Shown here one piece after another: positions 11,335-21,564 of a stretch of DNA of 64,000 bases (positions within the stretch are counted from its first letter, which is position 1; every line of letters starts with the position of its first letter). This DNA is from Pomacea canaliculata (lineage: Eukaryota; Mollusca; Gastropoda; Architaenioglossa; Ampullariidae). The notes beneath the pieces were generated by a model. The model was not told the DNA's origin. It made no database searches and was given only the letters and a program-made list of their open reading frames with translations. Both the position numbers and the translations under genes were made by a program. Where the stretch lies: assembly GCF_003073045.1 (NCBI RefSeq), contig NC_037590.1, forward strand, positions 2,506,016-2,570,015. The letters are read 5' to 3'.

Positions 11335-13261
11335 ATGGCAAGCACTGATGACTTCGAGCAGAAGCTCACGTGCAGCATCTGCCTACAGGTCTTCCAGGAG
11401 CCACGCCTCCTCCCGTGCGGCCACACCTTCTGCCAGGCTTGTCTCACCAGCTACATACTCAGCCGCCCCCCTACAATCAGCCAGCGAGGTCAGCAGGTCA
11501 GTGACCTGACTATAAAGGGAGACAAGTGAGGGATCTTCTCCCCTGTGTGTGCACGCGTGAATGATAGTGACTGACGTTGTAATGCGCCCTACCCGACTGG
11601 TCCGAGTGATAAACAGATTCTGGTAGGTAGAGATAACATAAATACATCCTGAATGATAGTGACTGACGTTGTAATGCGCCCTACCCGACTGGTCCGAGTG
11701 ATAAACAGAGTCTGGTAGGTAGATAACATAAATACATCCTGTAAATATCAACGCCTGAAACATGGAGATTTAGTGATTTTCACCTACAGTCAGCAAGTCC
11801 TGCAAAATTTCGCTCCCGAGCGTGAATATTTTATATTTTTCCTGAAGGGCGACTGTATTTTTTACAGAATCGGTTTTTCAACGAAAATATTTTTGTTGCA
11901 TAACATAATGATTACTTGAACTAACGCTAATTGTGTTTAGTCATCAAACATCTTTATGTCTGCGTGCTTGGATGTTTATATTATAAATACCATGTAGTGG
12001 GGAGTGGCTGCTGTTATACTGTATTTCTCTGTCACACCTTGCTAGCTCCATGTGGACCTGTATGTAATATAAGAGGCACATTGTGTGCATACAGGGTTTT
12101 CTGTGTCCGATCTGCCGAGAATTTGTGCCCGCCTCTGACCGCCTTTCGCCGCAAGACAAATGGGCCGCCTACTTCAAGCCCAACTTCCTGATCCGGGACA
12201 TTGTGGAGATGTATGGCCGCAGCAAAGCGCACCAGCAGCGCCCCCAGCGGCCCGTGTGCTCAAAGCACCGCAGCAAAGCGCTGGAGCTGTACTGCAACGA
12301 TTGCCGCGCGGCAGTCTGTGACCGCTGCGTGTCACTGGACCACCGACGGTGCGAGCACGTGGTGGAGCTGGCGGAGGCGGCGCGGCGATCGCAGCAAGCC
12401 GCAAGGCAGCAGCAGCAGACGGTGACCTGGTTGCTGCGGCAGCTGGAGGCTCGGAAGCGGCGCTGCATGATGGGACGGCGTGACCTGGAACGCATCGAGC
12501 GCGACATCGAGGCCCGATTGGAGAAGGAGGGACAGGAAGTCTTGCGCAAGGTGGCCGAGGCCGTGCGCATGCGCAAAGAGGCGCTGAAGCGAGAAGCCCG
12601 GGAAAACTGCAAGGCTGGCGCCAACGTCATCAACACTTGCCTACACGAGTGTGACGAGGTGGCCAACACCCTCCGGGCCTTGGACAGGGTGCTGTGTGGC
12701 AGACTCGCCGCTGACCCCCTCCACCTCGTGGGCGGACAGCCAGGGGAGGAGCACATCAACGGCAGTCTGCAACAACTGGAACAAGCTGTGCAGCGGCTGG
12801 AGACGCCGTGTCACTTCACGGTCAAGCTCGTCATAGACGACACGGCAATGACCCCCATCTTGGCCAGCCTGACGCTAGGGAAGATCACCAACAATGTAAA
12901 AGAGGATGGACCAGAGGAAAGCACGTCCTCTACATTACCGGTGAAATCTCAAAGAGTATCTTCTGCTGTCTCGCTACCTGCTTCTGGTACCTTGTGCAGT
13001 GCTTCCTCATCCTCTACACACCCTAGTCGACCAGCCAGTCAGCCCAGTTCGCGCTCTTTTTCTCAGCGTGGCCGCGTGGTGTCCGACTCCAAGCTACCGG
13101 CTCTCGATCGGCGGGCCTTGAACCCCTGTTCAGAAGACGAACTGTCGAGGCCCCCACCTCTTCCAGCAAGAAGACACAGCTTTACCAAGACGCCGGTGGA
13201 TTCCAGCGACCTCACTCAGCCTCATCTTCGGGAGCCGAGAAGAAGAAAGTCGCAGTCTTGA
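11335..13261 (+). CDS. TRIM-type RING/B-box/coiled-coil protein
   Basis: A probable ubiquitin E3 ligase. Two exons, 11335-11496 and 12095-13261, join in phase to give 442 residues from the ATG at 11335. The RING has Cys13/16, Cys28, His30, Cys33/36 and Cys58/61; the final CPIC pair lies at the start of exon 2, which confirms the splice. A B-box 2 follows (Cys109, His112, Cys121/124, Cys129/132, His137, His142), then a long Arg/Glu/Gln-rich coiled coil at about 145-300. The last 100 or so residues are Ser/Pro-rich and include PPPLPARR, an SH3-ligand type motif. There is no SPRY, NHL or other known C-terminal domain. Exon 2 is markedly GC-rich compared with its surroundings. Orthology to a named vertebrate TRIM cannot be settled by eye. 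Ubiquitin ligase activity is inferred from the RING. Confidence 0.92.
11558..11741. repeat. 92-bp tandem duplication in the TRIM intron
   Basis: Two nearly identical head-to-tail units start at 11558 and 11650. They differ by a single-base change and a two-base gap, so the duplication is recent. It lies wholly within the single intron of the TRIM gene (11497-12094). I see nothing else in that intron. Confidence 0.9.
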
Positions 13262-14453
13262 GAGCGTTGTCAAGTACATTGTAATGACCCCAGGCATATT
13301 ACATCAAATGTTCACATCTCTCATTTTCATGGTATCTTTTCTGTACTGACTGACATGAATTAATTACAAACTGTTAAACGGGTACAATTATCTAAATTTC
13401 GTCATTCTCTGGATTATTTTGGGGAAAAAATATTCAGAAATAATCTAAATTTGATATTTTATATAGACATGTATGCTCATTTAGTTTCAGGGTGAAATCT
13501 TACGTATGCCACATACACGACTTAAGGTCTAAACAGTTAGTCCTTAAAATGACAACATACTGATTAAGTAATGGAAAAAGTCAGAAAAAGACAGAATGTT
13601 GTATTCTTTTATTTCAAGAAAAGTTTAATGTGAAACTGGCGACGATTACCCCGTGTAAATATATCACGAACAAGTGAACATTTTACACTGAGGATTGCTG
13701 TAGGATAACTACAGTCCATAGGTGCCTCTGTCATTGCACTTGTTCCAAACATTGAATTCTTCCCATGAAACAGAATAAAACAGCAAGCCTAACAAATTTC
13801 TTACGTACGTCTTGTTTCGTTTATGGGAGGAAGATGTTCGACTATGTGGACGGTGAAAACAAATGGTAGCAAAACAGACGATGAACCTCACGATGCAGAG
13901 AAATATTGACAGACAAGATACTTCTAAGTTTAACATTTATATTATATTTTATAGTTTTCACGCATATAATTCGAATCAATATATCTGAAATTTTAGTCAA
14001 AGCGAATAGAAACAAACACGGTAAAGAAGGAACTGATAAAATGCATAGATGAGCTTAAAATAAATTCATCTGTTCATGCACGTCTGCATATCAGGAAAGA
14101 TGTTTAGCATTGACAAAAACATTTTTTCAGATAGGGTGATAGTGAATGATAGTACACACTTAGTCTTTTCGTTTTTCCAACTAGGTTATTAGATAACTTT
14201 ACCTTTTCTTTTTACATAATTATTGTAATTGTCGACAGTTTGGTAGCGTTTACAAGAGTATTTATACACGGTATCACGTGAGGATTGCTTTATGTAATAA
14301 ATCAACGGACGGTAACAAATTCCAACTAGAACGAAGTGGCAAACGGCTGAATTCAAAGGCCGTTTGTGGCTTACGTCGTGTCGAACTTAAACCCTTCACT
14401 CTTTCTTTATTTCTTGCTGTTGACCACCTTCCATCTAACAGTCGCCAAAACTT
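13262..14453. other. TRIM 3' region and intergenic
   Basis: AT-rich, with no gene seen. A canonical AATAAA at 13774-13779 is a candidate polyadenylation signal for the TRIM gene, giving a 3' UTR of about 0.5 kb. The Ly6-type gene ends tail to tail with it at 14454. Confidence 0.45.
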
Positions 14454-17038
14454 TCACAAAAGTAACCTCCACAAATACTCTTCCTTCAGTATGATGCAAC
14501 TGGTCCACAGGCCAACAGCTACGGTGACCACTAAGATCGGTGGGCTAATGATGTGATGTGATCCCCTTGTACCAGCGTCGGTATTGCAGAGCGAGTAGTT
14601 GCAACAGGACGTGCAGATAAACTGTGTGACGCCAAAGTCGTAGAACATACAACCGTAGTAACACTCATCTGTGCAGGAGCGGGAAATACTGACGGTGATG
14701 CCCTTCACTGTTGTCCGTTGAGTCTGGAAAGATGGCCCAGTGGCCAGTGGCCCAGATTTAGTTGCTTCAGAGAAGTCGGTGATTAACAAACAGGAAAAAA
14801 GAACACGGGGCTAAATGGACACCATCCAACCTATTAATGATGAGTCAGTCATTCTACTGCATCAAAAATAACAAATGGACCTAGCTTCTTTACAACTACC
14901 TTTGTTTGACTGTTGCGCACACACCATAATATATAGGCATGCAAGTACGTGTACACGGACATACGCATGCATAATAAATCTCATTCTTTTCATCCACCTT
15001 CCTTTATGCACATATTTTTATGTAAGAAATACATCTGAAAGGGGCTTAAAGGGCTCACCATGCAAAACTTATTGGTGTCGAGACAGGTGTCCACTGGCAC
15101 ATTGGAGACGTTAGTCTGGCAGTCCGTGTAGGGATCGTAGACTTTCTCGAAAGTGTCTTGGCAAAAGTAACAATGCAAAAGACCGTTGGTGCTGTCTGCT
15201 TTGATGAAGTCTGAATAAACATAATTAATTGAAATCCGACTGAATGACTCACTCATTCACTCACATAATGTTGTTGTTTTATACACAAATAACTGGAGAA
15301 AAATGTTGAAAAAACTAATCTCCTTTGCTTTGTTACAATAGTGTGCAAACCAAGATCATGGGCATTAAATATAAAGGCAATGTAGCATCGCTGTGTTACC
15401 AGGGATAGACATTTGGAAACTCTTTCTAGAACAATCGAAACAAACTCTGCAGGTAGAGTCACAAGTGCAATTTGACGCAACAGTCCAAAGCTTTCCTGTA
15501 AAGCTACAAACGATGAATAATTAAAAACAACAACAAATTTGTAAAGACTCAGGTAGCCCAGGCTAATGTGTTTTAAAGTGAATAACAAAACAGGAGTTAT
15601 TTTAATGGAGTTTAACTGCAACTAGGGGAGTCTTGCGTTTCTAAAGTCACAGTGGGTGAGTAGCATTGACTTATTTTGTCGTGAAAATATGTAAAAATGT
15701 TACTTTCAATTTCAGGTGATTCATCACTACGTTGCTGTCGTAAACTCTGGGGCAGGAGTCCGTGGATTTGGTAGAGGGTATGATTTCTGTCACCTGGTCT
15801 AACACACCATCCACCATCGATACTCCCACCAAATCACGTCGACATTTTCCGCATGCGCATATACTAAATTGCTGATCTACCCTTTTCAATTAGCTTGTTG
15901 AGCCCCCAGAATGCATCACCAAAATAACAACACGAGGCAATTTAGTATATTTAAGAAATTATTAATCAACGACAAGATTATTAAAAATTGCCAAATGATA
16001 AAAGCGAATAGGAGAAGAACAGGCAAGAGTGTAAATAAGCTGATTCCCTAACTTGGCTAATTACATAGGTCGTCCCGTTTATCTCACTACACTCCTTAAT
16101 CCTAATCTAGATAACTAATGAGTCAGATCTATCCTTAACTGTCACACTCACAACACTGCACAATCACTCTTCCCGTACGATTCTCTTGCACACGCCACTT
16201 AGCTCTTCTGTTGTCCGGTACGCGACGAGAGAGGTACAAAGAAGACGGTTGGGACGATTCCTCTAATGAATCGTCCCCGTGCACCCTGTGCACTTATTCT
16301 GTCACCGGTTATGCCTGAAGTTTCCTTACACGAACATCAATGCCGATTCCGGTGGCCAGAGCAACCTGTCCGTCACGTTGTTACATAGGTCGAAAGTCGC
16401 TCTCCCTGTACGCGCATGTACGTCTGTGCGGGCTTAAATCGCTCTCTTGGGTTGTGTCCTTATTTCCTCAAGATTTTTTTGTCGTCTGAGGCTAACGGTA
16501 GAACAAGAGGAAGCGAAGACTTGAACTGCCAAGTCACTTTGCTGTCTTCTCCCCAAAAGTCTCTAGCGAAAAGCGCTGAGCTTGCATCTAGATCTTTCCA
16601 GGGCAACATGCGTTCAATTGGTCAGTCGCGTCACATGACACACCACAGCCAATCACGCTTCACAGCTATCACGAGACTAAGTTCTCATCAGCTCTTGTGT
16701 GTTACGTCATTTCTAGAGAAAAGAACAGCTGTGTATAGCCCTATCCCCACTCTTTCGTGACAGTTGCTGAATAAGGTATTTCATATTATGTAGTTTCAGG
16801 CTGCACATAAATACAACTTTGATGTTACAACACTATATTTTGGTGTCAGCAAGAACGTATATTTCATCAAAAGATTACTTTGCCAGTGGTTGTCAATGAC
16901 AACACAAAGTGTTTGGAATATCTGTCGAGACAGACAGACGAACACAGCAAGAAAGTCGACAGTAGTTTGTACCTTACCTTGACAAAGTACACTGAAAGCA
17001 GACACGAGGAACATTCTTATGAGGACGGCTGTCAACAT
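14454..17038 (-). CDS. Ly6/uPAR-domain (three-finger) membrane-anchored protein
   Basis: Three exons in transcript order, 16978-17038, 15059-15210 and 14454-14723, with phases 1 and 0 agreeing at the two junctions, give a complete 160-residue protein. Exon 1 encodes a signal peptide, MLTAVLIRMFLVSAFSVLCQ. Exon 2 encodes the first half of an LU domain (HCYFCQDTF ... YTDC ... DTC ... KFCM). Exon 3 encodes the second half, ending in the diagnostic CCNYSLCN. A hydrophobic tail at the C-terminus (PPILVVTVAVGLW...) suggests a GPI anchor, although some charged residues follow. The family includes receptor-binding and channel-modulating surface proteins; the ligand here is unknown. Splice sites are good, for example the tttccag acceptor before exon 3. 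Two further LU-like exon candidates lie in and upstream of intron 1 (15704-15876 and 17646-17824). Confidence 0.85.
15704..15876 (-). other. Candidate alternative Ly6 exon in intron 1
   Basis: An open segment of 2 nt plus 57 codons, bounded by AG and GT. Its phases (in 1, out 0) are exactly those of Ly6 exon 2 (15059-15210), so it could replace that exon but cannot be spliced in series with it. The translation has CACGKC near the start and STDSCPRVYDSNVVM near the end, reminiscent of the HCYFC and VDTCLDTNKFCM parts of exon 2, but two cysteines are missing. The acceptor has a poor pyrimidine tract. It may be a diverged duplicate exon, a decayed one, or chance. Confidence 0.35.
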
Positions 17039-17645
17039 TTTGCGTTTAGTAAATTCTATTCAAGGCAACTTGTCTGAACTTGTACTGCAACGACAGGTGA
17101 TAAATCGCAAATGAGCCTATGACATAAGCAAAAATAACGACTTCAGTATAGAAACAAATAATTGTCAGAGATGTATGCTAAAACACATGCTATTTCTGAC
17201 AAAGAACGCTAAGCAAAGACTTCCGATTAAGATGAGGAGACTACAAGCGCAAATGGCAGTTCACTTGTCCAGAATGTCTTAAAATGACAAAAACCAAGAT
17301 GTGCGAATTATGTTGGAGAAGATGCTCTGTTCGAGACAGAATGGATTTCTTAAAGATAGCATGCCCGTTCGTGATAAAAGGTTGGGAAATAACACTCATT
17401 GTCTCATCGTACTAATCCTGAAGGAAGAAAGCTTTTGCACAAAACGACTTGTACTTAGGGACACTTCGACTTTTCATGCCACATTAATTGTAACCCCAAA
17501 ATAGCACTGGAGCTGTTCAGTATAATTCCTTATTGAAATGACACTGATTAACAGTTGGCCAAACACACACATCCTTCGCCAGCGTCGTGTAAAATCCAGC
17601 CAACATGTGTAAATATATACAAAAACGTATTAACGTATTATATAC

Positions 17646-17824
17646 CTTGCATCGAGAAACACTTTGAAGGGCTCACAGTAAATGCGGCGTCCATGTCAAC
17701 GGCTAACCCATCAATCTCAACATTTCTGCTGCAGGCTCTGGTCCTTTCTTCCTCATCCAACTCTTGGCGGTAGCAGACGATCTTGTTCAAACTCTGTACC
17801 CTGCTGTCACAAATAATGCAATCA
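17646..17824 (-). other. Orphan exon candidate, cysteine-spaced (LU-like)
   Basis: Open segment of 1 nt plus 59 codons plus 1 nt. It has a strong acceptor (pyrimidine-rich, ending actctccag) and a GTATAT donor. The translation begins DCIICDSRV, continues with IVCYRQELDEEERTRACS and ends SKCFSMQ, a cysteine spacing like the first half of an LU domain. The nearest downstream exon-like segments with matching phase are 15704-15876 and 15059-15210. It could be the first part of a second Ly6-type gene or an upstream alternative exon. Confidence 0.4.
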
Positions 17825-18671
17825 CTGGAGAGTGGGGAAGGAGCACTTCTCCTCCCCTGCCCCTGTGACTTTCTGTTCGAGGTGTTCCACAGAAGATTTA
17901 CTGTACAAAACTGATCTCAGAACCACCGACATTCACTCATCTGTTCACTCAGATTAGTTTTTTTTTTTTCTGCGAAAACAGGTCGCAACATGCTGCTGTG
18001 TGCGGCGTGCGTTGAGCGCTGCTTGCCGCATGGCAACACTGCAGCACACACACAATGTAGCCACGACGCTGTTTGGCAGCCGTCTACTCCTGCAACTAGC
18101 AGTTTACAATCACTGAGAACTGATCAATTTAATCGATGTCCCTAAAGGACTGGCTAAAAAGATCGGTTATGCTAGAGGGATTTCACGCTTCGGCCGCTCC
18201 CACCTTCCCCACCCACCCAGCTTATCTGAAGACCGAACCTCTCATGCCTCCGTCTTCCCTATTGACGTAAATAGCGAGCAAAAGAAAAACAACAATATTC
18301 ACGTTTGGGATCGATTAGATTATAACACTATTTAAGTGAGTTGTTTGATAACTTCATCATTTCAAAACCAGTTTACCCTTAGTGCTGCCCAACTATTTGA
18401 CTGTGGGACATTGTGATCGTCGAAGCGCCATTGAGATTGCGATGCCAATGGAAGTCACTGCTGACGTCACTAGTACACCAAGGCAATCGAACCCAACGTT
18501 GCGTAGCAGAAGCTTGGTCGGGTGCACAAACACCTACAACTGCGCCAAGGTTGAGTTGCAGGACAAGTCGTACAGACCAGCGTGCAGCTCAGGGGCTTGT
18601 TCTGATGAAGTGTTTTGACTTGTAACGGCAACGACGAGAGTTGACGCAACGGCTGACTATTGTCAGAATTG

Positions 18672-18915
18672 GGGAAACGCAGGCCTAGTGGTTAGAAAAA
18701 GGGCGTCCAAACCAGAATACGCACAAACTGGTTGGTTCGAGACTTGTGTGACGTAGCGTACTTTCCTCAGCAGGTGGGGTGCGTACCTAACTTTATAGAG
18801 TTCAGAAAGGTGAGGCAGCGAGGGACAGATGAGCTCCTGACCCAGAAGTATGTGGTGTCTCTCACTCCCCGACGACCTTACATTGACAGGACTATTTCTA
18901 GGAAATCCTTGAAAT
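18672..18915 (+). mobile_element. tRNA-derived SINE-like element
   Basis: The left end has a box A-like string (tagtggttag) and, about 50 bp later, a box B-like string (ggttcgagact), the spacing of an internal RNA polymerase III promoter. A tRNA-unrelated body follows. The boundaries are approximate and no clear target-site duplication was found. Confidence 0.5.
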
Positions 18916-19779
18916 AGCTACACACCTTTTCTTCTTATACCTTGATCTTAGCTCGGTTCCTTTCTTGTTCCTGAGTTTTGGTGTAAACATTGGATACCCG
19001 CGAAAATGTGATTTCTGTGTAGTCCTTCGGAACTTTGTTGTTTTAGGGGGAGTTTGTGAGACTTGCTAAACTTTTACGTATTTGTAGTTAGTCTATTCTT
19101 GTAATTATAGTTGTTTTAGAATGTTAACATTACGAGATCATAGATGACTGAAAGGCTGGTAAATAGAGTATTTTAGCAAGCCTGGCTGGTCACCACTTGT
19201 CATGACACGGTTGTTTATGTAACCATTATAAGTCCTTGAGACATCTCTCTGTTGTTTCGGCGTAGGATAACACAGTGAAAACTAAATTGTTGTATTTTCT
19301 AACAAAACTGTTTAAGCATTGGATCAGTGGCGGGTTGTAGTCATTACATCCTTGTCTTCAGTAATACAGTCCCATTAAAATCGAAATCATCACACGAAAT
19401 CCAAGACAGCACGGAAATACTTCATTTTTATGTTGACATTTATTAGGTCCATAACCATGAGCCTGTTAGCTCCGGGCTCTGTGCAAGTTTTTAACAGAAC
19501 GTACGTGTTGACGTTTAGCCCTGTGGCGTTCTTTAGCTCGATGTGTTGCGCAGTGCGTGTCACTCTTTCCCCCCACATGTCTTATAAAATTTATGATATG
19601 AGCTTGTATAATAACTCGTTTGTGATTATGATGATGATGATTGATGATGAAACAGTAATTTTTGCTGTTGTTTTCTTTCATGTAGTTTACTTCACATAAT
19701 CTATGTTAGCTTGGTCGGTATTAGTGATGATTCTTACAGTACATGTATGATAACTTCCCTTATAATTTAGATCGTGAAA

Positions 19780-20000
19780 CAATCAATAAATTTAATTATG
19801 GTGTCAGAATGCTGATATGAACAATCTCTAACCAATATTTTTATGTATTTTGGTATATAAACTAAACCAAATAACTCGAGGTTATTTGAGAGACGCTTCA
19901 TCAAAACCCCTTTAATGTGCATGGGTGACGATAATTGCATGGAGTCATCCATTACCAAGGAAGGTGGAAAGCTGATATTTATTACAAGAAATAGAGCCAC
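19780..20000 (-). mobile_element. Possible LINE RT remnant
   Basis: A minus-strand frame reads VMDDSMQLSSPMHIKGVL, which resembles the FADDTQLHLS catalytic block of CR1/Jockey-type reverse transcriptases with the first residues worn. The similarity is short, and neighbouring blocks are not clear. Confidence 0.35.
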
Positions 20001-20217
20001 TACGTCTGCTCACCTAGAATCAATACCTTTGTGACCGCGACGTAAAATTATTGATGTCGGTGGCCATGCTGCAAATAAACGTTTACTAAGCTGCTGTGGG
20101 GTTGTTTGCTTTTTTAAGTGTTAGTGGTTATAACAATATGTCCACCGAAAGAGTAATTTTTTCTGAATACCGGTGTATTAAAAGGAACAAGGAAAAAAAT
20201 GAGGTTTTATCTCTCTT

Positions 20218-20460
20218 TTACAAATTTATTTGAAGTGTGAATGATTTAGTGGTGGTTAGATGGCGAATATGAAAGGGAAGAGAGTTCCACTGTTTTGCAG
20301 CACAGTAACTAAAAATCCAATGACCACACCTGGTTTGTTCTGGTGGCAAGGATAAAGAGAGTATACGGTCATCAGACAAAAAGTGGAGTAGTCTGGCTGG
20401 GAGGTAGGGGGAAAATGTTTCAAGGATTGTTAAATAGAAGAAAGGCGATGCATTTAACAT
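20218..20460 (-). mobile_element. LINE 3' end fragment (CR1/Jockey-like RT tail)
   Basis: The minus-strand frame contains WIFSYCAAKQWNSLPFHI and then TTTKSFTLQINL, the conserved C-terminal pattern FSxxAPxxWNSLPxxIR...SxxxFKxxLK of many non-LTR reverse transcriptases. Only the tail is present. The RT-like fragment at 19780-20000 lies on the wrong side to be part of the same uninterrupted copy. Confidence 0.7.
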
Positions 20461-21564
20461 TTTCAGTGATCGATGAGGATAAAAATGTAAATTAAAATTA
20501 CAGATTTTTTTTTCTAAATAGATATAGATCTATTTACAATGTTTTACAGACATGTTAAATTCAGTTTGATAACTGTACCTGCAATAAGAGTGGTGTGTTA
20601 CTTGTCCCAGCTTGACAGAAAACTGGAGGAACAAAAAGATAGGCAACCATGAGGATTCAGTACAAAAGACAGAGAAGACTGTAACAGTAACGACAAGTTA
20701 GCAAAACAACAACGACAACAACAACAGCAGCAGCAGCAGTAATCGACAACGGGAGTTTAGCAGGGACTAATCAAGAGATATTATGAGGAGGGAGAGAGAG
20801 ATAACAGGTCAGTAGAGAGCTGTACAGTTATTATTACACGTGTTTGGGATTATAAGTACTTACGGGAAAAGATGTTTTAATGCACGTTTGAACTAATTGT
20901 TTTCTCCTTATTGCAATTTGGAATCGTTTCCCTATCGGTACCTGATCTGGACATTTGTGTTAATCCCAATACCTCTCAGTTTTATATCTCTTTCAGGTGC
21001 TGAGTGAGCTCGCGCACGCGTGTATGCGTTTATACCGTGACTGTTAATTGCTTTCATTTTGAGTTATGCACGTTTTAAATAAATTTCTGTATAATATAGG
21101 ATTCCTATAATGCAATGTAGTTAGTAACTGTTTCTGACGTTTCCTACATACATTCAGCTTGCATCAAATATCTGCAAGTCAGCACAGACGGATATGCGAA
21201 ACTCGTGTCAGACTACAAAAAATTCTTAGTATTAAATAAATATCTATAAGTAATAAAACTTTAAAAACAGATGCCAGACACTGACCAATGCACCAGACAC
21301 CGACTTTCAAACAGGAAGACAAGAAATAGTGATTGTGGTAGCAATAGTATCGTAACAGTAGATGGTAACAACATTTACTGTGTTTTTTAAACTGTGACTT
21401 GTCAACTGTTCAACAATGCCAACCATTTCCCTTCTGCGTCCGTGTAACTGTCCCAGGTGTTGCGTGGGAATAGCTTCCCTTTACACCCACAATGCTTTGC
21501 GCGCCACGTCCGCAGACGCCATTGCTGAACGTGGAATCGTAGCAGACGCACACAGAAGTTCAAG

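Larger units (their letters stand above)
17825..21564. other. Repeat-rich intergenic region
   Basis: No intact gene seen. It holds a SINE-like element (18672-18915), two LINE remnants (about 19780-20000 and 20218-20460), a poly-T tract near 17951-17970 and a CAA/CAG-rich stretch near 20700-20740. The KDEL receptor promoter should lie just upstream of 21565. Confidence 0.5.

Noticed and set aside
12169..12759. Long minus-strand Arg/Ser-rich frame opposite TRIM
   Set aside because: It is the antisense shadow of the GC-rich TRIM exon 2.
16416..16760. 114-codon plus-strand frame
   Set aside because: No recognisable domain and no codon bias; it lies in intron 1 of the minus-strand Ly6-type gene.
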